Assembly (NCBI GenBank): GCA_964455155.1
Contig: CAYVYH010000020.1
Span: 1-15,714, forward strand
Origin: UBA8403 sp964455155
GTDB taxonomy: Bacteria; Bacteroidota; Bacteroidia; Cytophagales; Amoebophilaceae
Direction of reading: 5' to 3'
DNA length: 15,714 nucleotides
Notes under the pieces: generated by a model
Told to the model about the DNA's origin: nothing
Database searches by the model: none
What the model saw: only the letters and a program-made list of their open reading frames with translations
In this document: in pieces, positions 7,662 to 14,630 of the stretch
Layout of the letters: each line of letters opens with the position of its first letter
Position numbering within the stretch: the stretch's first letter is position 1
Position numbers and translations under genes: made by a program

Positions 7662-8078
7662 TTATGCGTTGATCTCAGGGAAGAAGAACTCAGCCTCTAA
7701 AATGGCCGTTTCATCTGCATCAGAACCATGTATGGCATTGGCCTCGATCGTTCTCCCAAATCGCTCTCGGATGGTACCCGCTGTGGCCTGAGCTGGATCT
7801 GTAGCACCAATGAGTTGCCTAAAATCAGCCACCGCATTTTCTTTTCTCAAGACCATCGCCACTACAGGGCCCTCAGACATAGCCTGGCACATTGGGGTGT
7901 AGAAAGGGCGGTCTTTGTGCACTTGGTAAAATACACCGGCGGTCTTTGGAGTAAGCTGGGTAAGTCTCATGGCTTGGATGTCAAAGCCAGCTTGCTCTAT
8001 CATGCTGATAATAGCCCCTATGTGGTTGCCTTGTACCGCATCGGGCTTGATCATGGCGAAAGTAATCGTGCCTGCCAT
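7662..8078 (-). CDS. ndk: Nucleoside diphosphate kinase
   Basis: The enzyme transfers the gamma phosphate of ATP to nucleoside diphosphates through a phospho-histidine and so balances the NTP and dNTP pools. The 138 residues match the bacterial length. The N-terminus TFAMIKPDAVQGN carries Lys11, the active-site lysine. The Kpn-loop and nucleotide-binding parts (HKDRPFY, MSEGPVVAMVL, IGATDPAQA, GTIRERFG) are present. The catalytic histidine is H117 in NAIHGSDAD. The C-terminus FFFPEINA is of the kind seen in Bacteroidota. It lies 54 bp downstream of... the minus-strand order pheS then ndk does not apply, because pheS ends just upstream at 8133 on the same strand, leaving a short 54-bp gap that contains a Bacteroidota-like promoter element. 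The gene appears intact. Confidence 0.97.
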   Translation of the reverse strand: MAGTITFAMIKPDAVQGNHIGAIISMIEQAGFDIQAMRLTQLTPKTAGVFYQVHKDRPFYTPMCQAMSEGPVVAMVLRKENAVADFRQLIGATDPAQATAGTIRERFGRTIEANAIHGSDADETAILEAEFFFPEINA

Positions 8079-8111
8079 TGTTTTCTAGGTTTAATATGTA
8101 CGAAAGACGGA

Positions 8112-8119
8112 CAAAAGTA
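8112..8119 (-). promoter_or_regulatory. Candidate Bacteroidota -7 promoter element for ndk
   Basis: On the minus strand this reads TACTTTTG, an exact fit to the Bacteroidota -7 consensus TAnnTTTG, and it lies 33 bp before the ndk ATG. A TTTG -33 element at the ideal distance is not evident. It sits in the pheS-ndk gap, so ndk may have its own promoter. Confidence 0.4.
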
Positions 8120-8132
8120 GCAAAATGCGGGC

Positions 8133-9140
8133 TTAAAACTGTCTCAAAAAGCCAATATCATTCTCTGTAAACAAGCGCAAGTCATGGATCTGGTACTGTA
8201 TCATGGCGATGCGTTCGATGCCCATGCCAAAAGCAAAGCCTGTATACACCTGTGGGTCTATGTTGCAGTTGGTTAATACTTGCGGGTCTACCATCCCCGC
8301 ACCCATGATTTCTACCCAGCCTGAATGCTTACAAATGTGGCAGCCTTTTCCTCCACAAATTCTACAGTCGATATCCAGTTCTGCACTAGGCTCCGTGAAA
8401 GGAAAATAAGACGGCCTAAAACGTAGCTTGGTATTGCTCCCAAATAGCTCCTTCACAAAGTAAAATAAAGTCTCCTTGAGGTCCGTAAAGCTGACCCCTT
8501 GGTTGACATACAGCCCCTCTACCTGATGGAAAATGCAGTGAGCACGTGCTGAGATAGCCTCGTGCCGAAAAACCCTGCCTGGAGAGATGGTGCGTATGGG
8601 CAGTGGTTGCGTTTCCATAACGCGTACCTGTACAGAAGAAGTGTGTGTGCGTAGCGCCTGGTCATGAGTCACAAAGAAGGTATCCTGCATGTCGCGGGCT
8701 GGGTGGTTATCGGGGAAGTTGAGCGCTGTGAAGTTATGCCAGTCGTCTTCAATTTCTGGCCCTTCAGAGAGGTTAAAGCCTATTTTTTCAAACAGGGCTA
8801 TGATGTCGTTGCTGATGCGTGTTAGAGGATGCAAGGTACCCAGCGCACCGGCGGGTGGGGGCAATGTCAAGTCCTCTGCTGGTTGGTTCTCCGGTTGTCT
8901 GGTCGTACTTACTTGCTCAATGAGCACCTTGAATTTCTCTTGGGCAGCGCTTTTAAGCGTGTTGAGTACTATGCCCAGGTCTCTTCTTTCGTTGGCCTCA
9001 ACATTTTTTAGGTCAGCCAGAAGCATTGCGACGGCACCTTTTTTGGCGATAAACTTCTGACGAAACACTTCCAAGGCTTCCTGATCGCTGGCTTGAAAGC
9101 ACTCAATTTCAGCATGCAATGTCTTTACTTGCTCAAGCAT
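8133..9140 (-). CDS. pheS: Phenylalanine--tRNA ligase alpha subunit
   Basis: This is the catalytic alpha subunit of the alpha2beta2 enzyme that charges tRNA(Phe). The 335 residues match the family. Residues 1-85 form the N-terminal coiled coil (for example FRQKFIAKKGAVAMLL). The class II core begins near LGTLHPLTRISNDIIALFEKIGF. The segment LNFPDNHPARDMQDTFF is conserved, motif 2 lies near residues 189-210 (RVFRHEAISARAHCIFHQVE), and motif 3 lies near 308-318 (GFAFGMGIERIAM). The CRICGGKGCHICKHSGW cluster near residue 265, with four cysteines, is common in bacterial PheS. The beta subunit gene pheT is not adjacent; the next gene downstream is ndk after 54 bp. Transcription probably starts in the spacer upstream, where a possible promoter is noted. 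Confidence 0.97.
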   Translation of the reverse strand: MLEQVKTLHAEIECFQASDQEALEVFRQKFIAKKGAVAMLLADLKNVEANERRDLGIVLNTLKSAAQEKFKVLIEQVSTTRQPENQPAEDLTLPPPAGALGTLHPLTRISNDIIALFEKIGFNLSEGPEIEDDWHNFTALNFPDNHPARDMQDTFFVTHDQALRTHTSSVQVRVMETQPLPIRTISPGRVFRHEAISARAHCIFHQVEGLYVNQGVSFTDLKETLFYFVKELFGSNTKLRFRPSYFPFTEPSAELDIDCRICGGKGCHICKHSGWVEIMGAGMVDPQVLTNCNIDPQVYTGFAFGMGIERIAMIQYQIHDLRLFTENDIGFLRQF

Positions 9141-9178
9141 ATCGCCATCTCATCACGCCCAAGTGGAGCTAGGAATAG

Positions 9179-9207
9179 TCTGTACACTCACAACGCTCTT
9201 CTGTCAA
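9179..9207 (-). promoter_or_regulatory. Weak candidate sigma70-like promoter for pheS
   Basis: On the minus strand TTGACA (9202-9207) is followed after 17 bases by TACAGA (9179-9184), about 40 bp before the pheS ATG. The -35 is perfect but the -10 matches TATAAT at only three positions, and the Bacteroidota consensus differs, so this is tentative. Confidence 0.25.
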
Positions 9208-9551
9208 ATTTAAGCATCATCACCCATATCAGGAAACTGAATGCCACTATTTTTGATGACGCCTAGGCGTTGTTGTGGATGGCGGTGTCGTGCCAGATGC
9301 ATGCATCACGAGGATGATGTGTGACAATCCAGGATGATACGGAGTAGTGAAACCCTGCCGTGCGGCGCTATCAAATAGCAGTGCACAACCCGTCATCGGA
9401 AGTGTCAGCACCTGAAGCACTGGCATGATTAGACCAAGAGACAGAAGTAGTTATTTAGAGCGTTTTGGCATCGGCAGCATCTGTTTTTGTGGTCTGTGTT
9501 ATGTTTGTTGAGTGTCACGTACAGTTGCACGATTTTATCGGTTGCATCAGA

Positions 9552-9581
9552 TTGACAATTTCCCCACTTTGTACTTAGAAT
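9552..9581 (+). promoter_or_regulatory. Candidate sigma70-like promoter for the lptC operon
   Basis: TTGACA at 9552-9557 and TAGAAT at 9576-9581 are separated by 18 bases. The -35 is perfect and the -10 matches five of six consensus positions. The lptC ATG at 9600 would follow a leader of about a dozen bases. Bacteroidota often use a different consensus, so the fit may be chance. Confidence 0.4.
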
Positions 9582-9599
9582 CTTGTTTCCTTCCAATTC

Positions 9600-10124
9600 A
9601 TGAAGATCAAGCGTTGTGTCTGGATGTATTTTTTGTGTGGGGTAGCCTTTGGGTTTACCTCCGAAAACGACTCTTCCCGTGCACTCCCCATCCTGGAGTC
9701 CTCTCATGTGGAGCTTCTCCGCAGCGAGCAAGGGATTGTTAAGTACAGGCTATTTACTGAAAAAGCATTGCACTACGAGAACGGTGACAGGGCATACCCA
9801 GAAGGCATGCATGTAGTACTTTATGAATCCGACCAAGAGGTGTCAATGACAGGAAAGGCCAATAGTGTTTATTTTTGCGCTGAGAAAAATGTGTATGAAT
9901 TCAGAGGTGATGTAGAGCTTAAGAGCTTGCGCGAAAAGAGACAGTTGAATACAGAAGCATTGTACTGGAACCCTGAGTCTGAAATATTTTACACGGATAA
10001 GTTCATCAGAATGGAAGCTGAAAACAAGTTACTCACGGGTGACGGGTTAGTAGCCAAGCAAGACCTCAGCTATTACACTATCTCCAAACCTCGAGGGTTG
10101 TTCAATGTCAAAGCGATCAAGTGA
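9600..10124 (+). CDS. lptC: LptC-family LPS export protein
   Basis: LptC is a bitopic inner-membrane protein that passes lipopolysaccharide from the LptBFG transporter to LptA across the periplasm. The 174-residue frame starts MKIKRCVWMYFLCGVAFGFTSE, a short hydrophobic anchor or signal segment. The rest is a beta-jellyroll of the LptC/OstA type: YRLFTEKALHYENGDRAYPEGMHVVLYE, shown here as KALHYENGDRAYPEG, then SMTGKANSVYFCAEKNVYEF, RGDVELKS, LNTEALYWNPESEIFYTDKF, and LLTGDGLVAKQDLSYY with the family's closing turn GLFNVK. LptC followed by a CBS-domain transporter is a familiar Bacteroidota arrangement. The stop is separated by one base from the next ATG. I see no good lipobox before the cysteine at position 14. 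Whether this organism makes LPS cannot be judged from this window. Confidence 0.85.
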   Translation: MKIKRCVWMYFLCGVAFGFTSENDSSRALPILESSHVELLRSEQGIVKYRLFTEKALHYENGDRAYPEGMHVVLYESDQEVSMTGKANSVYFCAEKNVYEFRGDVELKSLREKRQLNTEALYWNPESEIFYTDKFIRMEAENKLLTGDGLVAKQDLSYYTISKPRGLFNVKAIK

Positions 10125-10125
10125 T

Positions 10126-10308
10126 ATGCTAGGCCGCCTGTGGTTACGCTACGTCGCTCATGCTGGGTATCCTCTTCGTGTGAGTGCATCGGCTATGCAG
10201 GTCCTGGTAGTGTTTGTGTACCTCGTGCTTTTGAGTAAAATGCCCAGCAGTGGGTCGTCCTTTCAACCCTCTAAAGTGTGTGCAGCGCACACGACGAGAG
10301 TATGGTAG
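10126..10308 (+). CDS. Small predicted membrane protein between lptC and the CBS transporter
   Basis: This is a 60-residue frame starting MLGRLWLRYVAHAGYPL, with one hydrophobic segment, AMQVLVVFVYLVLLSKM, near residues 23-39, and a polar tail ending THTTRVW-like. I do not recognise a family. The case for a real gene is positional: its ATG lies one base after the lptC stop, and its TAG overlaps the ATG of the next gene (ATGGTAG at 10302-10308). It fills a gap that would otherwise be empty inside a tight operon, which suggests translational coupling. An upstream ATG at 10105 in the same frame would overlap lptC and is less likely. It could also be a decayed remnant of a longer protein. Confidence 0.45.
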   Translation: MLGRLWLRYVAHAGYPLRVSASAMQVLVVFVYLVLLSKMPSSGSSFQPSKVCAAHTTRVW

Positions 10309-11597
10309 CGCCTTACCAGATCGTTGTTATTGTGGGGGCACTGATCTTTTCTGCTTTTTTCTCAGGTCTGGAGATTGCCTTCTTGGCTGCAGACAAATTG
10401 GAGATGCAACTAGCGGGGGAGCATCAATCCCTGTCTGGGAAGATATTGAACAACTTTCTCAGGTATCCTAACCACTTTATCAGTACTACGCTCATTGGCA
10501 ATACCATTGCGTTGGTGACCTACTGCACTTACATGGCTAAAGTTTTAGAGCCCTGGCTATACGCTTGTTTGCCCGTTGCTATCAACAACAATACCACGCT
10601 GCTCATCCTAGAGACGCTGCTATCAACCCTAGGCATACTGGTGGTAGCTGAGTTTATCCCCAAAAGTATTTTTCTGCTGGGACCTAATCGCCTACTCTCC
10701 CTCTTTGCACTACCCGCAGCAGCCATTACTTATGTGCTGATGCCGCTGGTAACGATCACCACCGCGATTGCCAAATTTTTCATTGTGTATGTCTTAGGAC
10801 AAAAATACCGAGAAGAACAACCTGCTTTTGGCTTGACAGATCTGCATACGTTCATTCAAAATACATCGAATGGGAATGATCAAATGCCTGTGGTCGTCAG
10901 TGCCAGGATCGTCAGCAATCTGATAACATTCAGAAAAGTGAAGATCAGAGATTGCATGATACCTAGACCAGAGATTGTAGCTGTCAGCTTGGAAGATGGT
11001 ATAGTGGGGCTCAAGGAGGCCGTCATCAAAAGTGACCACGCCAAGATTATGGTCTATCGGCATGACATCGACGATATCATTGGCTACTGTCATGCCAAAG
11101 AACTTTTTAAAAAACCGAGGTATATCGAGAGCATTCTTCAACCTGTGCTTATCGTGTCAGAAACCAGCCCAGCTCACGAGGTGATGGTACAACTTACCGC
11201 AGAAGGTAGAAGCTTAGCACTGGTTGTCGATGAATTTGGCGGTACCTCAGGCATTGTCAGCATGGAAGATATCATCGAAGAAATTGTTGGAGACATACAA
11301 AATGAGCACGATACCAAAGAGCGTCTAGAACAAAAACTGGGCCCAGACATTTATTTGCTCAGCGCAAGGCATGAGATTGATACCCTCAACGAAAAATATG
11401 GCTGGAATATCCCACGAGGAGATTATGATACATTGGGTGGGTTTATTATCAACGCCATAGAAAGAATACCTCACCTCGACGAGATCATAGCGCTCCCCCC
11501 TTTTACCTTTACCATCGTGGAGCTAGAAGGCACACGCATCCGTACGGTTAAGATGGTCATTCATCGCCCCTTGGATGAGTCCCCAACTTATTACTGA
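10302..11597 (+). CDS. CNNM/CBS-domain transporter of the CorC/HlyC (GldE-like) family
   Basis: This is a 431-residue protein from the ATG at 10302; a GTG eight codons upstream is the less likely start. The N-terminal DUF21/CNNM domain (about residues 5-165) has hydrophobic segments including VVIVGALIFSAFFSGLEIAF, STTLIGNTIALVTYCTYMA, LLSTLGILVVAEFIPKSIF and a fourth near VLMPLVTITTAIAKFFIVY. FFSGLE, GNT and VAEFIPKSI are typical of the domain. A linker leads to paired CBS domains (about 210-335: RDCMIPRPEIVAVS to ALVVDEFGGTSGIVSMEDI and EEIVGDIQNEHD). The CorC_HlyC C-terminal domain spans about 345-425 (RGDYDTLGGFI). Relatives handle Mg/Co efflux, and in gliding Bacteroidota the GldE paralogue acts with gliding lipoproteins. 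The substrate cannot be told from sequence. It is the last gene of the lptC operon and converges on priA. Confidence 0.92.
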   Translation: MVAPYQIVVIVGALIFSAFFSGLEIAFLAADKLEMQLAGEHQSLSGKILNNFLRYPNHFISTTLIGNTIALVTYCTYMAKVLEPWLYACLPVAINNNTTLLILETLLSTLGILVVAEFIPKSIFLLGPNRLLSLFALPAAAITYVLMPLVTITTAIAKFFIVYVLGQKYREEQPAFGLTDLHTFIQNTSNGNDQMPVVVSARIVSNLITFRKVKIRDCMIPRPEIVAVSLEDGIVGLKEAVIKSDHAKIMVYRHDIDDIIGYCHAKELFKKPRYIESILQPVLIVSETSPAHEVMVQLTAEGRSLALVVDEFGGTSGIVSMEDIIEEIVGDIQNEHDTKERLEQKLGPDIYLLSARHEIDTLNEKYGWNIPRGDYDTLGGFIINAIERIPHLDEIIALPPFTFTIVELEGTRIRTVKMVIHRPLDESPTYY

Positions 11598-11650
11598 GCC
11601 GGACCATATCAAACGGGTTACGCTTCCATCTTCCATCAATGCGTTACCAC

Positions 11651-14128
11651 CTACACAGGATCTACGTCAAAGAAAACCTTCACTTGCCTAAGATTTTTTT
11701 GGTGCAAAACGTTTCTGGTTTCCCGGGCGATCACCTGTTTAGTTGTGAGCAGTTTGTTGCCCACACCTTTCTTGATTTTTACCCAAATGTCTATCAGGTA
11801 CTGATTCTTCACCTTGGCAACCAGCGGCATTTGGGGGCCTAGCACGTCATCTTCTAGCTGCTTTTGCAGGCTGCTGGCAAGCATGTGGGCAGCAGATACC
11901 ACCCAATCTTTGTCCCTATGTTTCAAGGTGATTTTGACAAGCCTTACATAAGGAGGATAGAGGAATTGCTTGCGCTCTTGTAACTCCCTACGATACATAC
12001 GCTCATAGTCATGTTGCAAAATATCCTGTAACACGGGATGTTGTGGATGGGTAGTCTGTATGATCACTGTCCCCCGTTTTTCTCTTCTACCTGCTCGCCC
12101 ACTCACCTGCGTAAGCAGCTGAAAGCACCGCTCGTTTGCCCGGAAGTCAGGAAAGTAGAGCAAGCGATCCACATCTAGTACACCCACTAGCGATACTTGA
12201 CCAAAGTCTAATCCTTTGGTAATCATCTGCGTACCCACCAGGATGTCTGTGCTGCCCTGTTCAAGGGCCTCAATGATTTTTTCGTAACTATGCTTACCCC
12301 GGGTGGTATCTAAGTCCATGCGTTGTATTTTTTTCTCTGGGAAAAACAAGCGGAGTGTCTCTTCCAACTTTTCTGTGCCGAAGCCTACATTTTTTAGCTG
12401 AGGCGAGTCACACACATCGCAAGCCGATGGCACCTGGGTTTTGTAGCCACAATAGTGACAGCGCAAGGCGTTGTGGAATTGATGGTAGGTAAGACTGACA
12501 GCACATTGCGTACACATAGGTACCCAGGAGCAAGCCTCACAAGTCATGTAAGGTGCATATCCTCTCCTATTCTGAAAAATAATGGCCTGCTCTTGCTGGT
12601 CAAGGGTCTGCTGTAAAGCTGCTAGGAGTGCCTTGGTAAAATCTTCTCGTAATGTTTTTCTTTCTCGCTCTATGCGCATGTTGACCAGTGAAATCTCTGG
12701 CAAAGCGGTTTGGCCAAACCGTTCTCGAAGGGCTACAAAGCCATACTTGCCATTTTGTGCATGGTAGTAGCTCTCTATAGAAGGCGTAGCCGACCCTAGC
12801 AATACTTTGGCGTGGTGGAGCTGGGCCAGGAATAGCGCAGCATCTCTGGCGTGGTAGCGGGGCATCACATCAAACTGTTTGTAAGATGTCTCATGTTCTT
12901 CATCGACAATAATCAAGCTTAGCTGGTCAAAAGGTAAGAAGATGGCAGAACGCGTTCCCAGCACAAAAGAGCACTTGCCCTGTAGCACGCTGTTCCATAC
13001 TTCGACCCGTTCGTTGTCTGAGTACCTAGAATGATATACACCGATCTGGTCACAGAAAATTATTTTCAGCCGTTTGACCATTTGGGTGGTGAGCGCAATC
13101 TCAGGAAGCAGGTATAACACCTGCCCTCCGCTTTGGAGTACTTCTTGAATGAGTTGTGTATACACCGCAGTCTTGCCACTCGCCGTCACACCATGTAACA
13201 AGACGGTGTCTTTTTCTCTAAAAAGACGGTGGATAGTAGCCAGTGCCGTGCTTTGTGCTTGACTCAGCACAGGGGGGGATTGACCTGATGATTGCACTTG
13301 TCCAAAGCGAGAGACAATGACTTCCTCTTCTACAAAAATCTTCTTTCTGATAAGCGTTTGGAGCGAAGAAGCGGAAATACCCGACTGGCTGAATTCTCTT
13401 TTGTCAACGAAGAGATCCTCTGGTTTTGCTGATTGGTGCACAGGCACCAGCACGGCATACTTGAGTAGTACATCGAGCTGCTTGCCACGCTGTTCGAATG
13501 CAGCCAACAAGCCCTGCAAGGCTTCCTGGCTGCGGGTATAGGCTTCGTTGAGTCGTACCCTCTTGACCTTCTTGGGTGTGTACTTCTCTTTTACCTCTTC
13601 AAATATTAGGACTATTTGTTTGTGTAGGAGTGATTGAATCAGGCAGTGAACGTTTTTATGCGCTATTACAGCGGCTGCCTCTGTGTACGTCAGGTTTTCG
13701 CAACGTTCAAGCGCATTGACTAGCAGCAGCTCTTGCCTAGAAAGGTGGGTGGCTGTTAGGTCTGCATCGGGGTGGAGCTGAATTTTGGACTGACTGCTGA
13801 GCCTGAAGCCATTGGGGAGCGCAGCAAGCATGACCTCTCCCATGGTACACAAATAATAGGATGCCAACCAGTGCATGAATCTGAGTTGTATAGGATTGAC
13901 GATGGGAACGTGATCCAACACGTCAATAATATCCTTGGGAGGGTGGTTGGGGGGGGTGTCGTGGATTTGCTCTACAAGGCCAGTAAAGACCTTTTGCGTA
14001 CCCAAGGGGACAAGCACTCTACTCCCTATAGCAATGAATTCGATGCCTGTTTCTGGTACGCGGTACGTCAACAGCCCTGGGAGCGGGATAGGTAAGATAA
14101 TGTCTGCAAAAATGACTTTTCTACTCAT
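11651..14128 (-). CDS. priA: Primosomal protein N' (PriA DNA helicase)
   Basis: PriA recognises stalled or repaired replication forks and reloads the replicative helicase. The 825 residues fit the larger Bacteroidota form. The start ADIILPIPLPGLLTYRVP and the DNA-binding domain (VLVPLGTQKVFTGLV) are typical. Walker A is near residues 312-320 (HGVTASGKTAVY; an alanine replaces the usual glycine after T, still GKT) and the DEAH-box variant DEEHE is near 408. GSATPSIES and GTQMITKGLDF mark further helicase motifs, followed by QVSGRAGR. Eight cysteines in four pairs (CEAC, CTQC, CHYC, CDVC; about 530-575) form the two zinc sites. All catalytic motifs look intact. The 3' end converges with the CBS transporter across 53 bp. 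Its upstream neighbour on the same strand, if any, is a remnant. Confidence 0.97.
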   Translation of the reverse strand: MSRKVIFADIILPIPLPGLLTYRVPETGIEFIAIGSRVLVPLGTQKVFTGLVEQIHDTPPNHPPKDIIDVLDHVPIVNPIQLRFMHWLASYYLCTMGEVMLAALPNGFRLSSQSKIQLHPDADLTATHLSRQELLLVNALERCENLTYTEAAAVIAHKNVHCLIQSLLHKQIVLIFEEVKEKYTPKKVKRVRLNEAYTRSQEALQGLLAAFEQRGKQLDVLLKYAVLVPVHQSAKPEDLFVDKREFSQSGISASSLQTLIRKKIFVEEEVIVSRFGQVQSSGQSPPVLSQAQSTALATIHRLFREKDTVLLHGVTASGKTAVYTQLIQEVLQSGGQVLYLLPEIALTTQMVKRLKIIFCDQIGVYHSRYSDNERVEVWNSVLQGKCSFVLGTRSAIFLPFDQLSLIIVDEEHETSYKQFDVMPRYHARDAALFLAQLHHAKVLLGSATPSIESYYHAQNGKYGFVALRERFGQTALPEISLVNMRIERERKTLREDFTKALLAALQQTLDQQEQAIIFQNRRGYAPYMTCEACSWVPMCTQCAVSLTYHQFHNALRCHYCGYKTQVPSACDVCDSPQLKNVGFGTEKLEETLRLFFPEKKIQRMDLDTTRGKHSYEKIIEALEQGSTDILVGTQMITKGLDFGQVSLVGVLDVDRLLYFPDFRANERCFQLLTQVSGRAGRREKRGTVIIQTTHPQHPVLQDILQHDYERMYRRELQERKQFLYPPYVRLVKITLKHRDKDWVVSAAHMLASSLQKQLEDDVLGPQMPLVAKVKNQYLIDIWVKIKKGVGNKLLTTKQVIARETRNVLHQKNLRQVKVFFDVDPV

Positions 14129-14630
14129 TGGGTGTTAGGGCTAACATGCTAACTGGTATAGGCCATTGGGGCTCATACTTTTTCGATGGCCACTCTTTGA
14201 AGTAGTGACCAGACGCCAGTCTCGGCGCGTAAAACCAAGTAGGTCATCTCCTTGCTTCGATAGAGAATGACGGGGCAATCTTGATGGACTCATAGCGCTT
14301 AGCACCTTAAGTGAAGGTAACATTTTGCTGGGGTAAGTCACTGATCCGCTGTACAAGGCTATTATTTCACTGCTTCCTTGCCGTAATGCTCTCCGTATGG
14401 CCGGTTTTGTGATGTGCCGATTGGAGGTGCTACATGTGTGAGCGTACTCCGCCACCCGTTGTTTTTATACAGCGAGGCCATTGTCATGTATCATCTATTG
14501 CATGGTAAGCTGTAATTTAATGAAGTTTATGCATGCCCTAAGCCAAGAGGCTTCGGCGTTCGTTGTTACACCGTGTGGCACTCCAGGCCAAGTATAAAGT
14601 GTCCACTCACTTCACTTTAACGCATTGACG
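14129..14630. other. Non-coding or decayed spacer between priA and the lipoprotein gene
   Basis: No intact gene is visible in these 502 bp. On the minus strand, 14176-14289 reads 38 codons ending QRVAIEKV before a TGA at 14173, with a natural-looking composition (for example CPVILYRSKEMTYLVLRAE). A different frame just upstream reads SSEIIALYSGSVTYPSKM. These may be pieces of one frameshifted gene that once preceded priA, but I do not recognise the family. A TATAAA at 14593-14598, 33 bp before the next ATG, is a possible -10 without a clear -35. Confidence 0.3.
14173..14289 (-). pseudogene. Possible C-terminal remnant of an unidentified gene
   Basis: The 38-codon open stretch reads VHQDCPVILYRSKEM then TYLVLRAETGVWSLLQ and ends RVAIEKV at a TGA, 45 bases before the priA ATG. 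It has alternating hydrophobic residues, as in a folded C-terminus, and lacks an ATG of its own at a plausible place. The start is closed by a TGA at 14290-14292. I do not recognise the family; chance is a fair alternative. Confidence 0.2.

Larger units (their letters stand above)
9141..9599. other. Divergent pheS-lptC spacer with two 12-bp palindromes
   Basis: This 459-bp stretch has no gene I can support. The frames that cross it are short and resemble no family I know. It contains two perfect 12-bp palindromes, ACGCCTAGGCGT at 9259-9270 and GATGCATGCATC at 9296-9307. AGGATGAT occurs twice, at 9311-9318 and 9331-9338, exactly 20 bp apart. Candidate promoters face outward on each side. The arrangement could hold operator sites or be remains of decayed sequence. 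Confidence 0.4.

Noticed and set aside
9429..9731. A 100-codon minus-strand frame overlapping the start of lptC
   Set aside because: It overlaps a well-supported gene and its lptC promoter region, resembles no family, and has no start context or operon partner.
14141..14455. A 104-codon minus-strand frame upstream of priA
   Set aside because: Its composition is rich in Ser/Arg and unlike a folded protein. Better protein-like pieces lie in other frames of the same stretch, so it is at most part of a frameshifted remnant.
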